From Alteribacter populi (lineage in GTDB: Bacteria; Bacillota; Bacilli; Bacillales; Salisediminibacteriaceae), in assembly GCF_002352765.1 (NCBI RefSeq), contig NZ_KZ293963.1:1634368-1698367 (forward strand): DNA of 64,000 nt, read 5' to 3'. The notes beneath the pieces were generated by a model. It worked only from the letters and a program-made list of their open reading frames with translations, was not told where the DNA came from and made no database searches. The position numbers and the translations under genes are program-made. This document shows, piece after piece, positions 17,861 through 26,317 of this stretch. How positions within the stretch are numbered: the stretch's first letter is position 1; every line of letters starts with the position of its first letter.

Positions 17861-18123
17861 TACTCAGCAAGCCCTTCTTTCATGACTTCTTCAAGGCCTT
17901 GAAGTGCTTCTTCAGCATCGGAACCTTCTGCTTTAATTGTCACTTCCGCACCTTGGCTGACCCCAAGAGACATAACACCCATAATCGACTTTAAGTTAAC
18001 GGATTTCCCGTTGTGTTCAAGTGTTACTTCGGATTCATATTGTCCTGCTTTATTTACAAGTTGAGTTGCTGGACGTGCGTGGATACCTGTTTCTGCTGTA
18101 ATTTTAAAATTCTTTTCTACCAT
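17860..18123 (-). CDS. ptsH: phosphocarrier protein HPr
   Basis: An 87-residue PTS carrier. His15 in GIHARPAT accepts phosphate from EI; Ser46 in LKSIMGVMSLG is the site phosphorylated by HPr kinase in Gram-positive bacteria, making the CcpA co-repressor. This is relevant because cre-type sites appear in front of the acyl-CoA ligase genes of this window. It lies 27 bases after ptsG and overlaps ptsI by one base. The ribosome site is AAAAAAGGAGTG. Confidence 0.98.
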   Translation of the reverse strand: MVEKNFKITAETGIHARPATQLVNKAGQYESEVTLEHNGKSVNLKSIMGVMSLGVSQGAEVTIKAEGSDAEEALQGLEEVMKEGLAE

Positions 18124-18150
18124 GAGAAAACACTCCTTTTTTCTTTTACA

Positions 18151-20091
18151 TTATTTTTTAACAATGTGAATGAGATCTGTATCCCCAATGGAAACAGAGC
18201 CTTGCTTTTGAAGCTTGACCGATTCACCATCATTAAGGTTTGTGAACACAACCGGAGTTATTGTGGAAGGTACTTGTTCTTTAATAGTGTCCAAATCGAC
18301 CTTTAATAACTCCTGCCCTTGCTTCACTTGGTCTCCCTCTTTAACTAGAGCTTCAAACCCTTTGCCTTTAAGGTTAACCGTATCAATACCAAAGTGTATC
18401 AAAAGTTCATGTCCGCTGTCAGCTTCAATGCCTATTGCATGTTTCGTAGGGAAGACATTCACTACTTTACCATTAACCGGTGATTTGACAAGACCATTTT
18501 TCGGTTTAATTGCAAATCCGTCTCCCATCATACGCTCAGAAAAGACTTGGTCAGGTACTTCACCTAAGTCAAGTAGTTCCCCTTCGATCGGCATCATCAG
18601 TGAAAGTTGCTGAGTATCTGAAACACCGACTTTTGATTCATCTGTTTCCTGATCAGCTACTTCTTCAGGAACTTCTTTACCATCTATGATGTCTTTAATT
18701 TGCCCTTTCAATGAATCGGATTTCGTTCCAAAGATCGCTTGTATATTATTACCCAATTCCATGACGCCTGAAGCACCTAATTTTTTAAGCGTTTCTTTGT
18801 CAACTTCCTTTTTCTCTTTAACCGAAACTCTAAGACGTGTAATACAAGCATCTAAGTTAGTAATGTTCTGTTTTCCACCGAGTGCGTGCAAAATATCTTT
18901 TGCAAGGCCTGCAGAAGGTTTAGCTTCTCCCTCTTCGTCAGCAGCGTCATCCTCACGTCCAGGCGTTTTCAAGTTAAACTTGCGGATTGCAAAACGGAAT
19001 CCGAAATAGTAAAGAACCGCAAACACGAGACCAACTGGGATCACCATCCAAGCATTATTGGAAAAGCCCCAGTAAAGAACGTAATCAATAAATCCACCGG
19101 AAAAAGTAAAGCCTGCTTTTACATTTAATAAATCCATTGCAACGAATGATAAGCCTGCAAAAATACAGTGGATTAAGAAAAGAACAGGTGCTACAAATAA
19201 AAATGCGAACTCAATCGGCTCAGTAATTCCTGTTAAAAAGCTTGTAAGAGCCGCAGACGCCATAATTCCGCCAACTGCTTTTCTTCTTGCAGGACTTGCT
19301 TCATGATAAATCGCTAAAGCAGCAGCGGGAAGTCCGAACAACATGAACGGGAATAACCCTGTCATAAAAGTACCTGCGGTCGGATCCCCTGCAAAGTAGC
19401 GGTTCATATCACCTCTCACCACTTCTCCTGCTTCGTTTGTAAATTGTCCAAACTCAAACCAGAATGGCTGATAAAAGATATGATGGAGACCAAATGGAAT
19501 TAAAATTCGTTGACCGAAGCCAAAAATAAAGGCTGCAATTGTAGAGCCCGTCTCTGTTGCCAATACGGAGAGATGATCAATTCCAGTTTGAATTGGCGGC
19601 CAAAGATATATGAACAGCATACCTAACAAAACACTAACAGCCGCTGTAATAATCGGCACAAAACGTTTACCTGCGAAAAACCCAAGGAATTGCGGTAATT
19701 CTATATTATAAAATTTCTTATAGAGGTATGAAGCTACCAATCCAATGATAATTCCTCCGAAGACCCCCATGCTTATCGACTCAATACCGAGAACTGCTTC
19801 TGTTTCTACCCCTCGGTACTCAGCCATAACGCCGAGCGTCTGGTTCATGACTAAGTAACCGATAACGGCCGCCAAACCAGCGACGCCATCTCCATCGGAT
19901 AAACCAATTGCGACACCAATTGCAAAAATCAATGCCAAGTTAGCAAAAATAATATCCCCAGCCTGTGTCATTACAGGGATATCCAACACGTTTTCGTGAC
20001 CAAGCCCTAATAACAAGCCGGCAGCTGGCAACACTGAAACCGGTGTCATTAATGAGCGGCCAATTCTTTGTAATAAACCAAAAAGGTTCAT
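18151..20091 (-). CDS. ptsG: glucose-specific PTS permease EIICBA
   Basis: A 646-residue membrane protein that imports and phosphorylates glucose. Domain order C-B-A: EIIC with about ten membrane segments (1-385, starting FGLLQRIGRSLMTPVSVLPAAG), EIIB with phosphorylated Cys in DACITRLRV (about 430), a linker, and EIIA with HAIG and the active His in LIHFGIDTV (about 568). The sequence is close to B. subtilis PtsG as I recall it, including GLPAAALAIYHEA and the TSFLTGITEP region. Glucose rather than N-acetylglucosamine is favoured by this and by glcT and the RAT leader. The C-terminal A domain may serve other IIBC proteins. Confidence 0.95.
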   Translation of the reverse strand: MNLFGLLQRIGRSLMTPVSVLPAAGLLLGLGHENVLDIPVMTQAGDIIFANLALIFAIGVAIGLSDGDGVAGLAAVIGYLVMNQTLGVMAEYRGVETEAVLGIESISMGVFGGIIIGLVASYLYKKFYNIELPQFLGFFAGKRFVPIITAAVSVLLGMLFIYLWPPIQTGIDHLSVLATETGSTIAAFIFGFGQRILIPFGLHHIFYQPFWFEFGQFTNEAGEVVRGDMNRYFAGDPTAGTFMTGLFPFMLFGLPAAALAIYHEASPARRKAVGGIMASAALTSFLTGITEPIEFAFLFVAPVLFLIHCIFAGLSFVAMDLLNVKAGFTFSGGFIDYVLYWGFSNNAWMVIPVGLVFAVLYYFGFRFAIRKFNLKTPGREDDAADEEGEAKPSAGLAKDILHALGGKQNITNLDACITRLRVSVKEKKEVDKETLKKLGASGVMELGNNIQAIFGTKSDSLKGQIKDIIDGKEVPEEVADQETDESKVGVSDTQQLSLMMPIEGELLDLGEVPDQVFSERMMGDGFAIKPKNGLVKSPVNGKVVNVFPTKHAIGIEADSGHELLIHFGIDTVNLKGKGFEALVKEGDQVKQGQELLKVDLDTIKEQVPSTITPVVFTNLNDGESVKLQKQGSVSIGDTDLIHIVKK

Positions 20092-20192
20092 TTTGTTTCC
20101 CCTCCCTTTCTTTTAACGGTTTACATAATAGTGAAAATAGCGCTTGCAAATTAATGTTCACTTTTCCATCCATATCCTTCATTTATCAACAC

Positions 20193-20322
20193 AAAAAAGA
20201 CATGAGCAAAAGCTATATACGAATCCATTAAGATACTCATCACCCATTTACCTGTGTGGACGATGACCTGTTATGAATTCATATACACTGTTTACTCATG
20301 CCTGATCGTATCAGTAACACGT
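20193..20322 (-). promoter_or_regulatory. ptsG leader: RAT antiterminator overlapping a terminator
   Basis: Reading the minus strand, GTGTTACTGATACGATCAGG (ending in CATGAGT) at 20294-20322 is nearly the RAT sequence bound by GlcT in B. subtilis ptsG. Its 3' part, GGCATGAGTAAA (20291-20302), can instead pair with TTTGCTCATGTC (20199-20210), giving a 12-bp stem with two G-U pairs followed by TTTTTT (20193-20198). The two structures exclude each other, so phosphorylation-controlled GlcT should decide whether ptsGHI is read. The start of ptsG lies about 100 bases beyond. Confidence 0.92.
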
Positions 20323-20361
20323 ATTAGAAAGGTTGGTACCTTTATCTCAAAAGTGTACATT

Positions 20362-21201
20362 TTATGAAGTTGTTAACCGTTGTAGATGAATCGTAATATA
20401 AATGATTTCAGTTTCAGAAATCGGCTTACGAATCGTTTGTTGAATAATTTTAACGAGCTTCCATGAAAGATTGTAGCATACAGGATATTCCGTTTTCAAC
20501 ACTTCTGCTAATTTTTCATGAACGTCGACCGATTCATTATCGATAACTCGGTCAATAACCCGCCGCAAATGACTTACAAGCCTAGCATAATGAATACTTT
20601 GTTTATCAATATTAATCCCCAGCTGATCTTCGATAATAAGAATTAATCTGGTTATAAGTCTTGAATGATGGTTTATTTGAGACAAGCTTCGGTTTGAAAT
20701 CGAGCTGTGAATATGCAGTGCTACAAAGCCAATTTCACTCTCTGGAAGCTCGATGTCCAAACGCTCATTGAGAAAAGTGATAACTTCCTCGGCGATATTA
20801 TACTCGTCCGGATATAATAGTTTAGTATCTCGGAGGAAGGGGTTATTAATGTCCATCCCCTGTTCTACCCGTTTAACAGCAAAGGCAATATGATCGGTAA
20901 GGGCAATATGGATGTGCTCATTAACAGGAAGTTTTAAACGCTCTTGTATATGGCGAATCGCTTCATGAATCGCTTGGATAATTTGATCATCAACGTTATG
21001 AAGCAACTGCTTGTACAACTCTTGCTCCTTCTCATTGACGAGTTTGAATACCTTTTCATATTGTTGATCAGAAATGATATCGCCTTTCTTTTTAGAAAAG
21101 CCAATTCCTTTCCCGATCATAATAAGCTCTGATTCGTGAGAGTCCTTCACTATGATCACATTATTATTTAATACTTTTTCAATGGTAACAGATTGATGCA
21201 T
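20362..21201 (-). CDS. glcT: PTS-controlled transcriptional antiterminator GlcT (BglG family)
   Basis: A protein of about 279 residues: an RNA-binding CAT domain (about 1-55, IEKVLNNNVIIVKD and GKGIGFSKKKGD) and two PTS regulation domains (PRD1 about 65-165 with HIHIALTDHI, PRD2 about 172-279 with GFVALHIHSS and IIYITIHLQRL). Unphosphorylated GlcT dimers bind the RAT hairpin and prevent termination. Start MHQSVTIE is chosen because AGGAAGG lies 9 bases upstream; the longer frame begins inside that site. It is directly upstream of the ptsG leader, as in B. subtilis. Confidence 0.94.
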   Translation of the reverse strand: MHQSVTIEKVLNNNVIIVKDSHESELIMIGKGIGFSKKKGDIISDQQYEKVFKLVNEKEQELYKQLLHNVDDQIIQAIHEAIRHIQERLKLPVNEHIHIALTDHIAFAVKRVEQGMDINNPFLRDTKLLYPDEYNIAEEVITFLNERLDIELPESEIGFVALHIHSSISNRSLSQINHHSRLITRLILIIEDQLGINIDKQSIHYARLVSHLRRVIDRVIDNESVDVHEKLAEVLKTEYPVCYNLSWKLVKIIQQTIRKPISETEIIYITIHLQRLTTS

Positions 21202-21292
21202 ATGATAATATCCTTCCTCTTTCAGTTCCTTTTTCATCTTAATCTTCTAAACAAATGAAGTCAATGTAAATACATTTTTATCACCATTAAAT

Positions 21293-21405
21293 CTCAAAAA
21301 GCAACAAACCTTTCGAAATTAGGGATTGCTTAATAACTCTAGAACTCCAATACAAAGGGTGCCACTTCCATGGTCTCGCTTTCCTCAGGCAACGCTTCAG
21401 CCTTA
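21293..21405. repeat. repeat fragments (families E and A) after gerE terminator
   Basis: CTCAAAAAGCAACAAACCTT (family E right end) is followed by AGGGATTGCTTAATAACTCT and AGAACTCCAATACAAAGGG, which are almost identical to 59357-59405 (family A). The remainder (TTCCATGGTCTCGCTTTCC) also matches. Non-coding. Confidence 0.75.
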
Positions 21406-21432
21406 AATTAAAAGAAGGATCTTGAAATAAAG

Positions 21433-21460
21433 AATCCGGCTTCTCTTCAGAAGCCGGATT
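21433..21460 (-). terminator. terminator after gerE
   Basis: Perfect 11-bp stem AATCCGGCTTC / GAAGCCGGATT with a six-base loop immediately after the gerE stop; TCTTTATTTC follows on the minus strand. Confidence 0.85.
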
Positions 21461-21463
21461 TCA

Positions 21464-21688
21464 TTAGATTTTTAGTTCCCCTAGTCGGATTAATTCGATG
21501 ACTGCTTGTGAGCGCCCCTTTACCCCAAGCTTCTGCATTGTGTTGGATATATGATTTCTTACGGTCTTTTCACTGATGAACAATTCTGCTGCGATTTCTT
21601 TAGTTGTCTTATCTTGGACTAGTAGCTCGAATACTTCTTTTTCACGTTTGGTTAGTAGCGGTTTTGGTCGGAAATCGTGCTCTTTCAA
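21464..21688 (-). CDS. gerE: sporulation transcription factor GerE (LuxR-type HTH)
   Basis: A 74-residue protein made up almost only of a LuxR-type helix-turn-helix: LTKREKEVFELL, then TKEIAAELFISEKTVRNHIS (about 33-52). In B. subtilis GerE is 74 residues and acts late in the mother cell with sigma-K to switch on spore coat genes. Identical length, position near ysmA and sdh, and a perfect sigma-K promoter upstream support the call. The ribosome site GAAAGGGTG lies before the ATG. Confidence 0.96.
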   Translation of the reverse strand: MKEHDFRPKPLLTKREKEVFELLVQDKTTKEIAAELFISEKTVRNHISNTMQKLGVKGRSQAVIELIRLGELKI

Positions 21689-21752
21689 TCATTTCACCCT
21701 TTCTTGCTTGGGCTGCTTATATGTCGGCAAATAGGATGGTACTTAGTCATGT

Positions 21753-21780
21753 TATCTTATGTCAGTGCAAGATAGCTTGT
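21753..21780 (-). promoter_or_regulatory. sigma-K promoter of gerE
   Basis: On the minus strand AC at -35 is followed after exactly 17 bases by CATAAGATA at -10, a complete match to the AC-N17-CATANNNTA consensus for mother-cell sigma-K. It lies about 65 bases before the gerE ATG. Confidence 0.85.
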
Positions 21781-21980
21781 GACTTAGGATTGCCGGTATC
21801 TTTGCACATTTTCAAGCTTTAAGGTGATAGAATTTCATATTTGATCAAAAATCAAGAGAGCATCAAATGTCTTAACCAATACTGTTGTAACAAAATCACT
21901 TACCACAATTAGTCGTTTGTTCTTTTTTGCAGATTAGATTATTTTCTTGACCGAGCTAATTTCGCATTTATCATTCCAAA

Positions 21981-22451
21981 TTATTTATTCATACTTGCTT
22001 CTAACTTACTTCTTGATCCTTCACTCCATATCACTGGTTTCCCTGTCTCTCTTGAGATTTGGACCATACGTCCACGGCCAGTCATACATACTTCTTGTTT
22101 ATCGTTTGTGATTTTATAATGCAATTCAACAGAAGACTGACCGATCTCATGTACTTTTACGTGAATAAGCAGCTCCTCATCGAAAAAAACCTGTTTCATA
22201 AAATCACAGTGAAGATCCGCCGTTACCGGAATAGCCTCACCACTTTTGGAAAACCACTCTTCTACTAGTCCAATTTCTTTAAAAAAATTAATTCGTCCTT
22301 GTTCAAAATAAACAAAAGCAACGGTGTTATTTAAGTGTCCAAAAGCATCAGTCTCTGAAAATCGAACGGTAATTGGGTAATGGTGAACAAACTCCTGTTT
22401 CCACCCTTCAAACTCATTAATATAATCCGGTTTCGCCATTTTTTTCAACAC
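21981..22451 (-). CDS. ysmA: acyl-CoA thioesterase, hotdog fold (YsmA-like)
   Basis: A 156-residue single-domain hotdog protein of the 4-hydroxybenzoyl-CoA thioesterase group. The signature TDAFGHLNNTVAFVYFEQGR (about 34-53) contains the usual catalytic Asp/His-Asn region. It should hydrolyse acyl-CoA thioesters; chain-length preference cannot be read. It follows sdhB after a terminator and has its own upstream region with a perfect FadR-type operator, which ties it to fatty-acid metabolism. B. subtilis has ysmA between sdhB and gerE. Confidence 0.88.
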   Translation of the reverse strand: MLKKMAKPDYINEFEGWKQEFVHHYPITVRFSETDAFGHLNNTVAFVYFEQGRINFFKEIGLVEEWFSKSGEAIPVTADLHCDFMKQVFFDEELLIHVKVHEIGQSSVELHYKITNDKQEVCMTGRGRMVQISRETGKPVIWSEGSRSKLEASMNK

Positions 22452-22457
22452 CTTTCT

Positions 22458-22490
22458 AAAAATTGTCGGGGGACTGTCCCCCGAATTTTT
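22458..22490. repeat. GGGGAC-T-GTCCCC palindrome, copy 2
   Basis: AAAATT-GT-CGGGGGAC T GTCCCCCG AATTTT: a near-perfect inverted repeat sitting between the FadR operator and the ysmA start, so it would be in the 5' leader of the ysmA mRNA. Related to 13998-14028. Confidence 0.75.
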
Positions 22491-22491
22491 A

Positions 22492-22509
22492 TGAATGAAT
22501 AGTCATTCA
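22492..22509. promoter_or_regulatory. FadR operator upstream of ysmA
   Basis: TGAATGA-ATAG-TCATTCA, an 18-base palindrome that fits the Bacillus FadR (YsiA) consensus TGAATGANTANTCATTCA at every defined position. It lies 41 bases before the ysmA ATG and after the sdhB terminator. Confidence 0.85.
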
Positions 22510-22522
22510 TCATTGTATAAAT

Positions 22523-22551
22523 GTAAAGGGCAACAGTTGGTTGCCCTTTAC
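22523..22551 (-). terminator. terminator after sdhB
   Basis: Perfect 12-bp stem GTAAAGGGCAAC / GTTGCCCTTTAC with a five-base loop, 15 bases after the sdhB stop. Confidence 0.8.
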
Positions 22552-22565
22552 GTCGTTGCATTGAA

Positions 22566-23330
22566 TTAGAAGTTGTTGTCACTTCCAAAGAAGTTTTTAA
22601 ATGATTGCAATGTTGTGTCCCGGTTTAATGATGCTATGGATGTCGTTAGTGGAATGCCTTTTGGACATGATTGGACACAGTTTTGGGAGTTACCACAATT
22701 GGCTAAGCCCCCGTCTTCATCCATAAGTGTGTTTAAACGTTCTGCTTTATGCATACCACCAGTTGGGTGAGCGTTAAAGAGACGAACTTGCGATAATGCT
22801 GCTGGACCGATAAATTCGGATTTACTGTTCACGTTAGGACAAGCTTCTAAACATACTCCACAAGTCATACATTTTGATAGCTCATAAGCCCATTGACGTT
22901 TTGCTTCTGGCATACGCGGTCCTGGCCCTAAGTCATACGTTCCATCGATTGGAACCCATGCTTTTACGCGTTTCAATGAATCAAACATCCGACTACGGTC
23001 AACAACTAAGTCACGAACGACTGGGAATGTTTTCATTGGTTCCAAATGGATCGGCTGCTCTAATTGATCAATAAGAGCAGTACAAGATTGACGAGGCTTG
23101 CCATTAATGACCATGGAACATGCCCCACACACTTCTTCTAAACAGCTAGCTTCCCAAGCAACGGCAGTTGTTTCTTCACCGTTAGCATTTACTGGGTTAC
23201 GTCGGATTTCCATTAATGCAGAAATCACATTCATATTTTCGCGGTAAGGAAGCTCAAATTCCTCTTTGTAAGTACCGGACTCTCCGTCCTTTTGTCGAGT
23301 GACGATCAAACGAATGGTTTTTTCGCTCAC
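22566..23330 (-). CDS. sdhB: succinate dehydrogenase iron-sulfur subunit
   Basis: A 254-residue subunit that passes electrons from SdhA flavin to the membrane quinone. Three cluster sites are visible: the [2Fe-2S] loop CLEEVCGACSMVINGKPRQ plus Cys, the [4Fe-4S] motif CMTCGVCLEACP, and the [3Fe-4S] region CGNSQNCVQSCPKGIP. The ATG overlaps the sdhA stop by four bases. The protein belongs to the Bacillus menaquinone-linked type, as the family context with a single large SdhC suggests. Confidence 0.98.
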   Translation of the reverse strand: MSEKTIRLIVTRQKDGESGTYKEEFELPYRENMNVISALMEIRRNPVNANGEETTAVAWEASCLEEVCGACSMVINGKPRQSCTALIDQLEQPIHLEPMKTFPVVRDLVVDRSRMFDSLKRVKAWVPIDGTYDLGPGPRMPEAKRQWAYELSKCMTCGVCLEACPNVNSKSEFIGPAALSQVRLFNAHPTGGMHKAERLNTLMDEDGGLANCGNSQNCVQSCPKGIPLTTSIASLNRDTTLQSFKNFFGSDNNF

Positions 23331-25096
23331 GACTTTACACTCCCCTTCTTTTTAGACGTGTAATCCCGTTTACGAGGTTTGATTAAAGAAACATCTACAT
23401 CTTCATACTCAAACTCCGGAGCTCCTGTTCCTTGGTTGAATTTCGCTTTTGTTGTTTTCAACCACTCATCGTCATTACGATCAGGGAATTCCGGTTTATA
23501 GTGGGCACCACGGCTCTCATTACGGTTGTAAGCACCTTGTGTGATCACTCGTGATAAGTGGAGCATGCCATCTAATTGACGAACAAAGGCTGCGCTTTGG
23601 TTACTCCACTTCGCTGTATCATCAATATTAATTTTCTTATAACGCTCAATGAGTTCCTGAAGCTTTTCATCCGTTTTGAGAAGACGGTTGTTTTCACGAA
23701 CAACGGTTACGTTATCCGTCATCCACTCCCCTAACTCCTGATGAAGTTTAAACGCGTTTTCATTTCCGTCCATATTCAGAATATTATTGAACTGCTCTTG
23801 ATCTTGTTTCAACTGATCATCGAAAACTTCGGATGACATATCTTCACTTGCTTGTTCTAGACCACTGATATATTCAACAGCTTTAGGGCCTGCAACCATT
23901 CCACCGTAAATTGCGGAAAGTAAAGAGTTCGCACCTAAGCGGTTCGCACCGTGCTGAGAGTAATCACATTCACCCGCAGCAAACAAGCCTGGAATATTCG
24001 TCATTTGGTCGTAATCAACCCATAACCCGCCCATTGAATAGTGAACGGCAGGGAAAATTTTCATTGGTACTTTACGAGGGTCATCTCCCATGAACTTCTC
24101 ATAGATTTCCATAATTCCACCAAGTTTTACATCAAGCTCTTTGGAATCTTTATGAGAAAGGTCAAGGTATACCATGTTCTCCCCATTAACACCGAGCTTT
24201 TTATCTACACAAACGTCGAAGATCTCACGAGTCGCAATGTCACGCGGAACAAGGTTCCCGTAGGCCGGATATTTCTCTTCTAAGAAATACCAAGGTTCTC
24301 CGTCCTTATAAGTCCAGACACGTCCACCTTCGCCACGAGCAGATTCACTCATGAGACGGAGCTTGTCATCTCCCGGAATTGCCGTCGGGTGGATTTGGAT
24401 AAATTCTCCGTTTGCATAGTAAGCACCTTGTTTATAAACAGACGCAGCAGCATACCCTGTATTAATCATTGAGTTAGTAGACTTCCCGAAGATGATTCCT
24501 GGTCCGCCAGTTGCTAAAATAACGGCGTCCGCACGGAATGATTGCATTTCAGAAGTGCCTAAATTTTGTGCTGTAATTCCACGGCAACGACCATCGTTAT
24601 CTACGATTGCACTAAGGAATTCCCAGCCTTCGTATTTCGTGACTAAGCCAGCTACTTCATGACGGCGAACTTGCTCGTCAAGCGCATATAAAAGTTGTTG
24701 GCCCGTAGTCGCTCCGGCAAAAGCTGTACGATGATGCTGTGTACCACCGAAACGACGAAGAGCAAGAAGTCCTTCTGGCGTACGGTTAAACATAACCCCC
24801 ATACGGTCCATTAGATGAATGACTCCAGGAGCGGCATCACACATTGCTTTAACTGGAGGCTGGTTAGCTAAGAAGTCTCCACCGTATACAGAGTCATCAA
24901 AGTGCTCCCAAGTGGAATCCCCTTCCCCCATTGTATTTAATGCACCGTTAATCCCGCCTTGGGCACAAACGGAATGGGAACGTTTTACGGGTACTACTGA
25001 AAATAATTCAACTTTCTTGCCGGCTTCTGCAGCTTTGATTGTGGCCATTAGCCCTGCCAAACCACCACCGACAACGATGATTTTACCATTACTCAT
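23327..25096 (-). CDS. sdhA: succinate dehydrogenase flavoprotein subunit
   Basis: A 589-residue subunit that oxidises succinate with covalently bound FAD. The N-terminal dinucleotide fold is VVGGGLAGLMA, the FAD-linking His is in RSHSVCAQGG, and active-site segments HPTAIPG and ARGEGGR are present. The start MSNGKIIV is used because GGAG lies 8 bases upstream; a GTG nine bases earlier is inside that site. It follows sdhC after a gap of about 65 bases that contains a mini repeat hairpin. Confidence 0.97.
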   Translation of the reverse strand: MSNGKIIVVGGGLAGLMATIKAAEAGKKVELFSVVPVKRSHSVCAQGGINGALNTMGEGDSTWEHFDDSVYGGDFLANQPPVKAMCDAAPGVIHLMDRMGVMFNRTPEGLLALRRFGGTQHHRTAFAGATTGQQLLYALDEQVRRHEVAGLVTKYEGWEFLSAIVDNDGRCRGITAQNLGTSEMQSFRADAVILATGGPGIIFGKSTNSMINTGYAAASVYKQGAYYANGEFIQIHPTAIPGDDKLRLMSESARGEGGRVWTYKDGEPWYFLEEKYPAYGNLVPRDIATREIFDVCVDKKLGVNGENMVYLDLSHKDSKELDVKLGGIMEIYEKFMGDDPRKVPMKIFPAVHYSMGGLWVDYDQMTNIPGLFAAGECDYSQHGANRLGANSLLSAIYGGMVAGPKAVEYISGLEQASEDMSSEVFDDQLKQDQEQFNNILNMDGNENAFKLHQELGEWMTDNVTVVRENNRLLKTDEKLQELIERYKKINIDDTAKWSNQSAAFVRQLDGMLHLSRVITQGAYNRNESRGAHYKPEFPDRNDDEWLKTTKAKFNQGTGAPEFEYEDVDVSLIKPRKRDYTSKKKGSVKS

Positions 25097-25120
25097 ACAA
25101 AACACTCCTTCTTATAGTGC

Positions 25121-25150
25121 GTGTTCAAAAAGGAGGATACTTTTTGAACT
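25121..25150. repeat. minimal family C repeat inside the sdh operon
   Basis: GTGTTCAAAAAGGAGGATAC followed by TTTTTGAACT: both ends of the family C element joined with almost no interior. TTCAAAAA and TTTTTGAA can form an 8-bp hairpin between sdhC and sdhA. Confidence 0.75.
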
Positions 25151-25163
25151 TCAACTTATCGAC

Positions 25164-25772
25164 TTAAACGAATGCTAAAATGGATCGAATACCAACGAAC
25201 GTTAGGGCAAGGAAGATTGCAATCGTTACGTATGTGGCAATTTGCTGTGAACGCGGTGAAACGGTAATGCCCCAAGTAATGGCAAACGACCATAGTCCGT
25301 TTGCAAAGTGGAACGTTGTTGCAGTAATTCCGATAATATAGGCAATAAGAGCGATTGGGTTTTCGACAATGCTTGCCATCATATCGAAGTTCACATCAGC
25401 TCCCAGCGCTGCAGCAATTCTTGTTTCCCAAACATGCCAAGCAATAAAAATCAACGTAATAATGCCTGTCGTTCGTTGTAAACGGAACATCCAGTTACGG
25501 AAATAACTATATGTAGTCGTATTATGTTTCGCCTGAAATGCGATGTAGAGGCCGTAAATGGCATGAAACAGGATTGGTAGGAAGATGAAAAGGATTTCTA
25601 AAGTATAACGGAACGGCAGTCCTTCCATAAAAGCAACCGCTTGATTGTACTCTTCTTCTCCTCGTACAGAGAAATAGTTAACTGACAAGTGGACGATTAA
25701 AAATAATCCAACAGGAATAACTCCTAATAAAGAATGCAATTTTCGATAGACAAAATCTCGGTTTGTTGACAT
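25164..25772 (-). CDS. sdhC: succinate dehydrogenase cytochrome b558 subunit
   Basis: A 202-residue integral membrane protein with about five hydrophobic helices that carries two haems and reduces menaquinone. Histidines at the expected places are seen in RKLHSLLGV (near residue 13), FLIVHLSVNYF, ILFHAIYGLYI and FIAWHVWE, the usual axial ligand positions of the Bacillus type. No SdhD is present, as in B. subtilis. It is the first gene of sdhCAB. The promoter could not be located with confidence. Confidence 0.96.
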   Translation of the reverse strand: MSTNRDFVYRKLHSLLGVIPVGLFLIVHLSVNYFSVRGEEEYNQAVAFMEGLPFRYTLEILFIFLPILFHAIYGLYIAFQAKHNTTTYSYFRNWMFRLQRTTGIITLIFIAWHVWETRIAAALGADVNFDMMASIVENPIALIAYIIGITATTFHFANGLWSFAITWGITVSPRSQQIATYVTIAIFLALTFVGIRSILAFV

Positions 25773-26317
25773 CGGTTCTTTCCCCCTGTATATTTTAATT
25801 TTCTGAACAGGATATGCTTACAAACTTAAATGACTGTGTAACAAACGCCTCCTTCACTCTTCTATTCTTTCGACATTTTCATCCCATAATTACTTAAATG
25901 CCTTATCTTTGAACATCTTGTGACAAATCAATTGTACTCCGTTTTTCAGCCAATCGTCAAGAAAGCGGATACAGACCTCATTTTAACAGAAAAGCGTTCA
26001 GAGGAACACAATCTTACTAATTTTCTGATATAAAAATGAAACCATTTTGCTTCCAGGTTTAGATGAAAAGCACTTCCTATTCGTTAAGAAAGTGCTTTTT
26101 CTTTTTATAAACCCATTTGTAAAGTAAGTAAAGTGTTTTCTTAATATACTTTTTATGATGACTCTTTATTGTTTAACGTTAGATAAGATTGCTTGTCCCT
26201 TCATACATAGCGCGACATTTTTTGCAACTCTAATGATCTTGGAGGAAAATCATTTGTCCAAAACATCATCATGAGTCAAAAAGCGCTCAAAATGCAGCAC
26301 ATTTACGAAAACAGCTT
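25773..26317. other. sdhC-ktrB intergenic region
   Basis: About 545 bases. From left: the sdhC upstream region, a hairpin terminator, and a degraded family E repeat that runs up to the ktrB stop. No gene is visible. Confidence 0.5.
26066..26105. terminator. terminator-like hairpin downstream of ktrB
   Basis: AAAAGCACTT / AAGTGCTTTT stem with a 14-base loop; the longer T-run (TTTTTCTTTTT) is on the plus strand, but ktrB is the only nearby gene that could use it. Confidence 0.55.
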
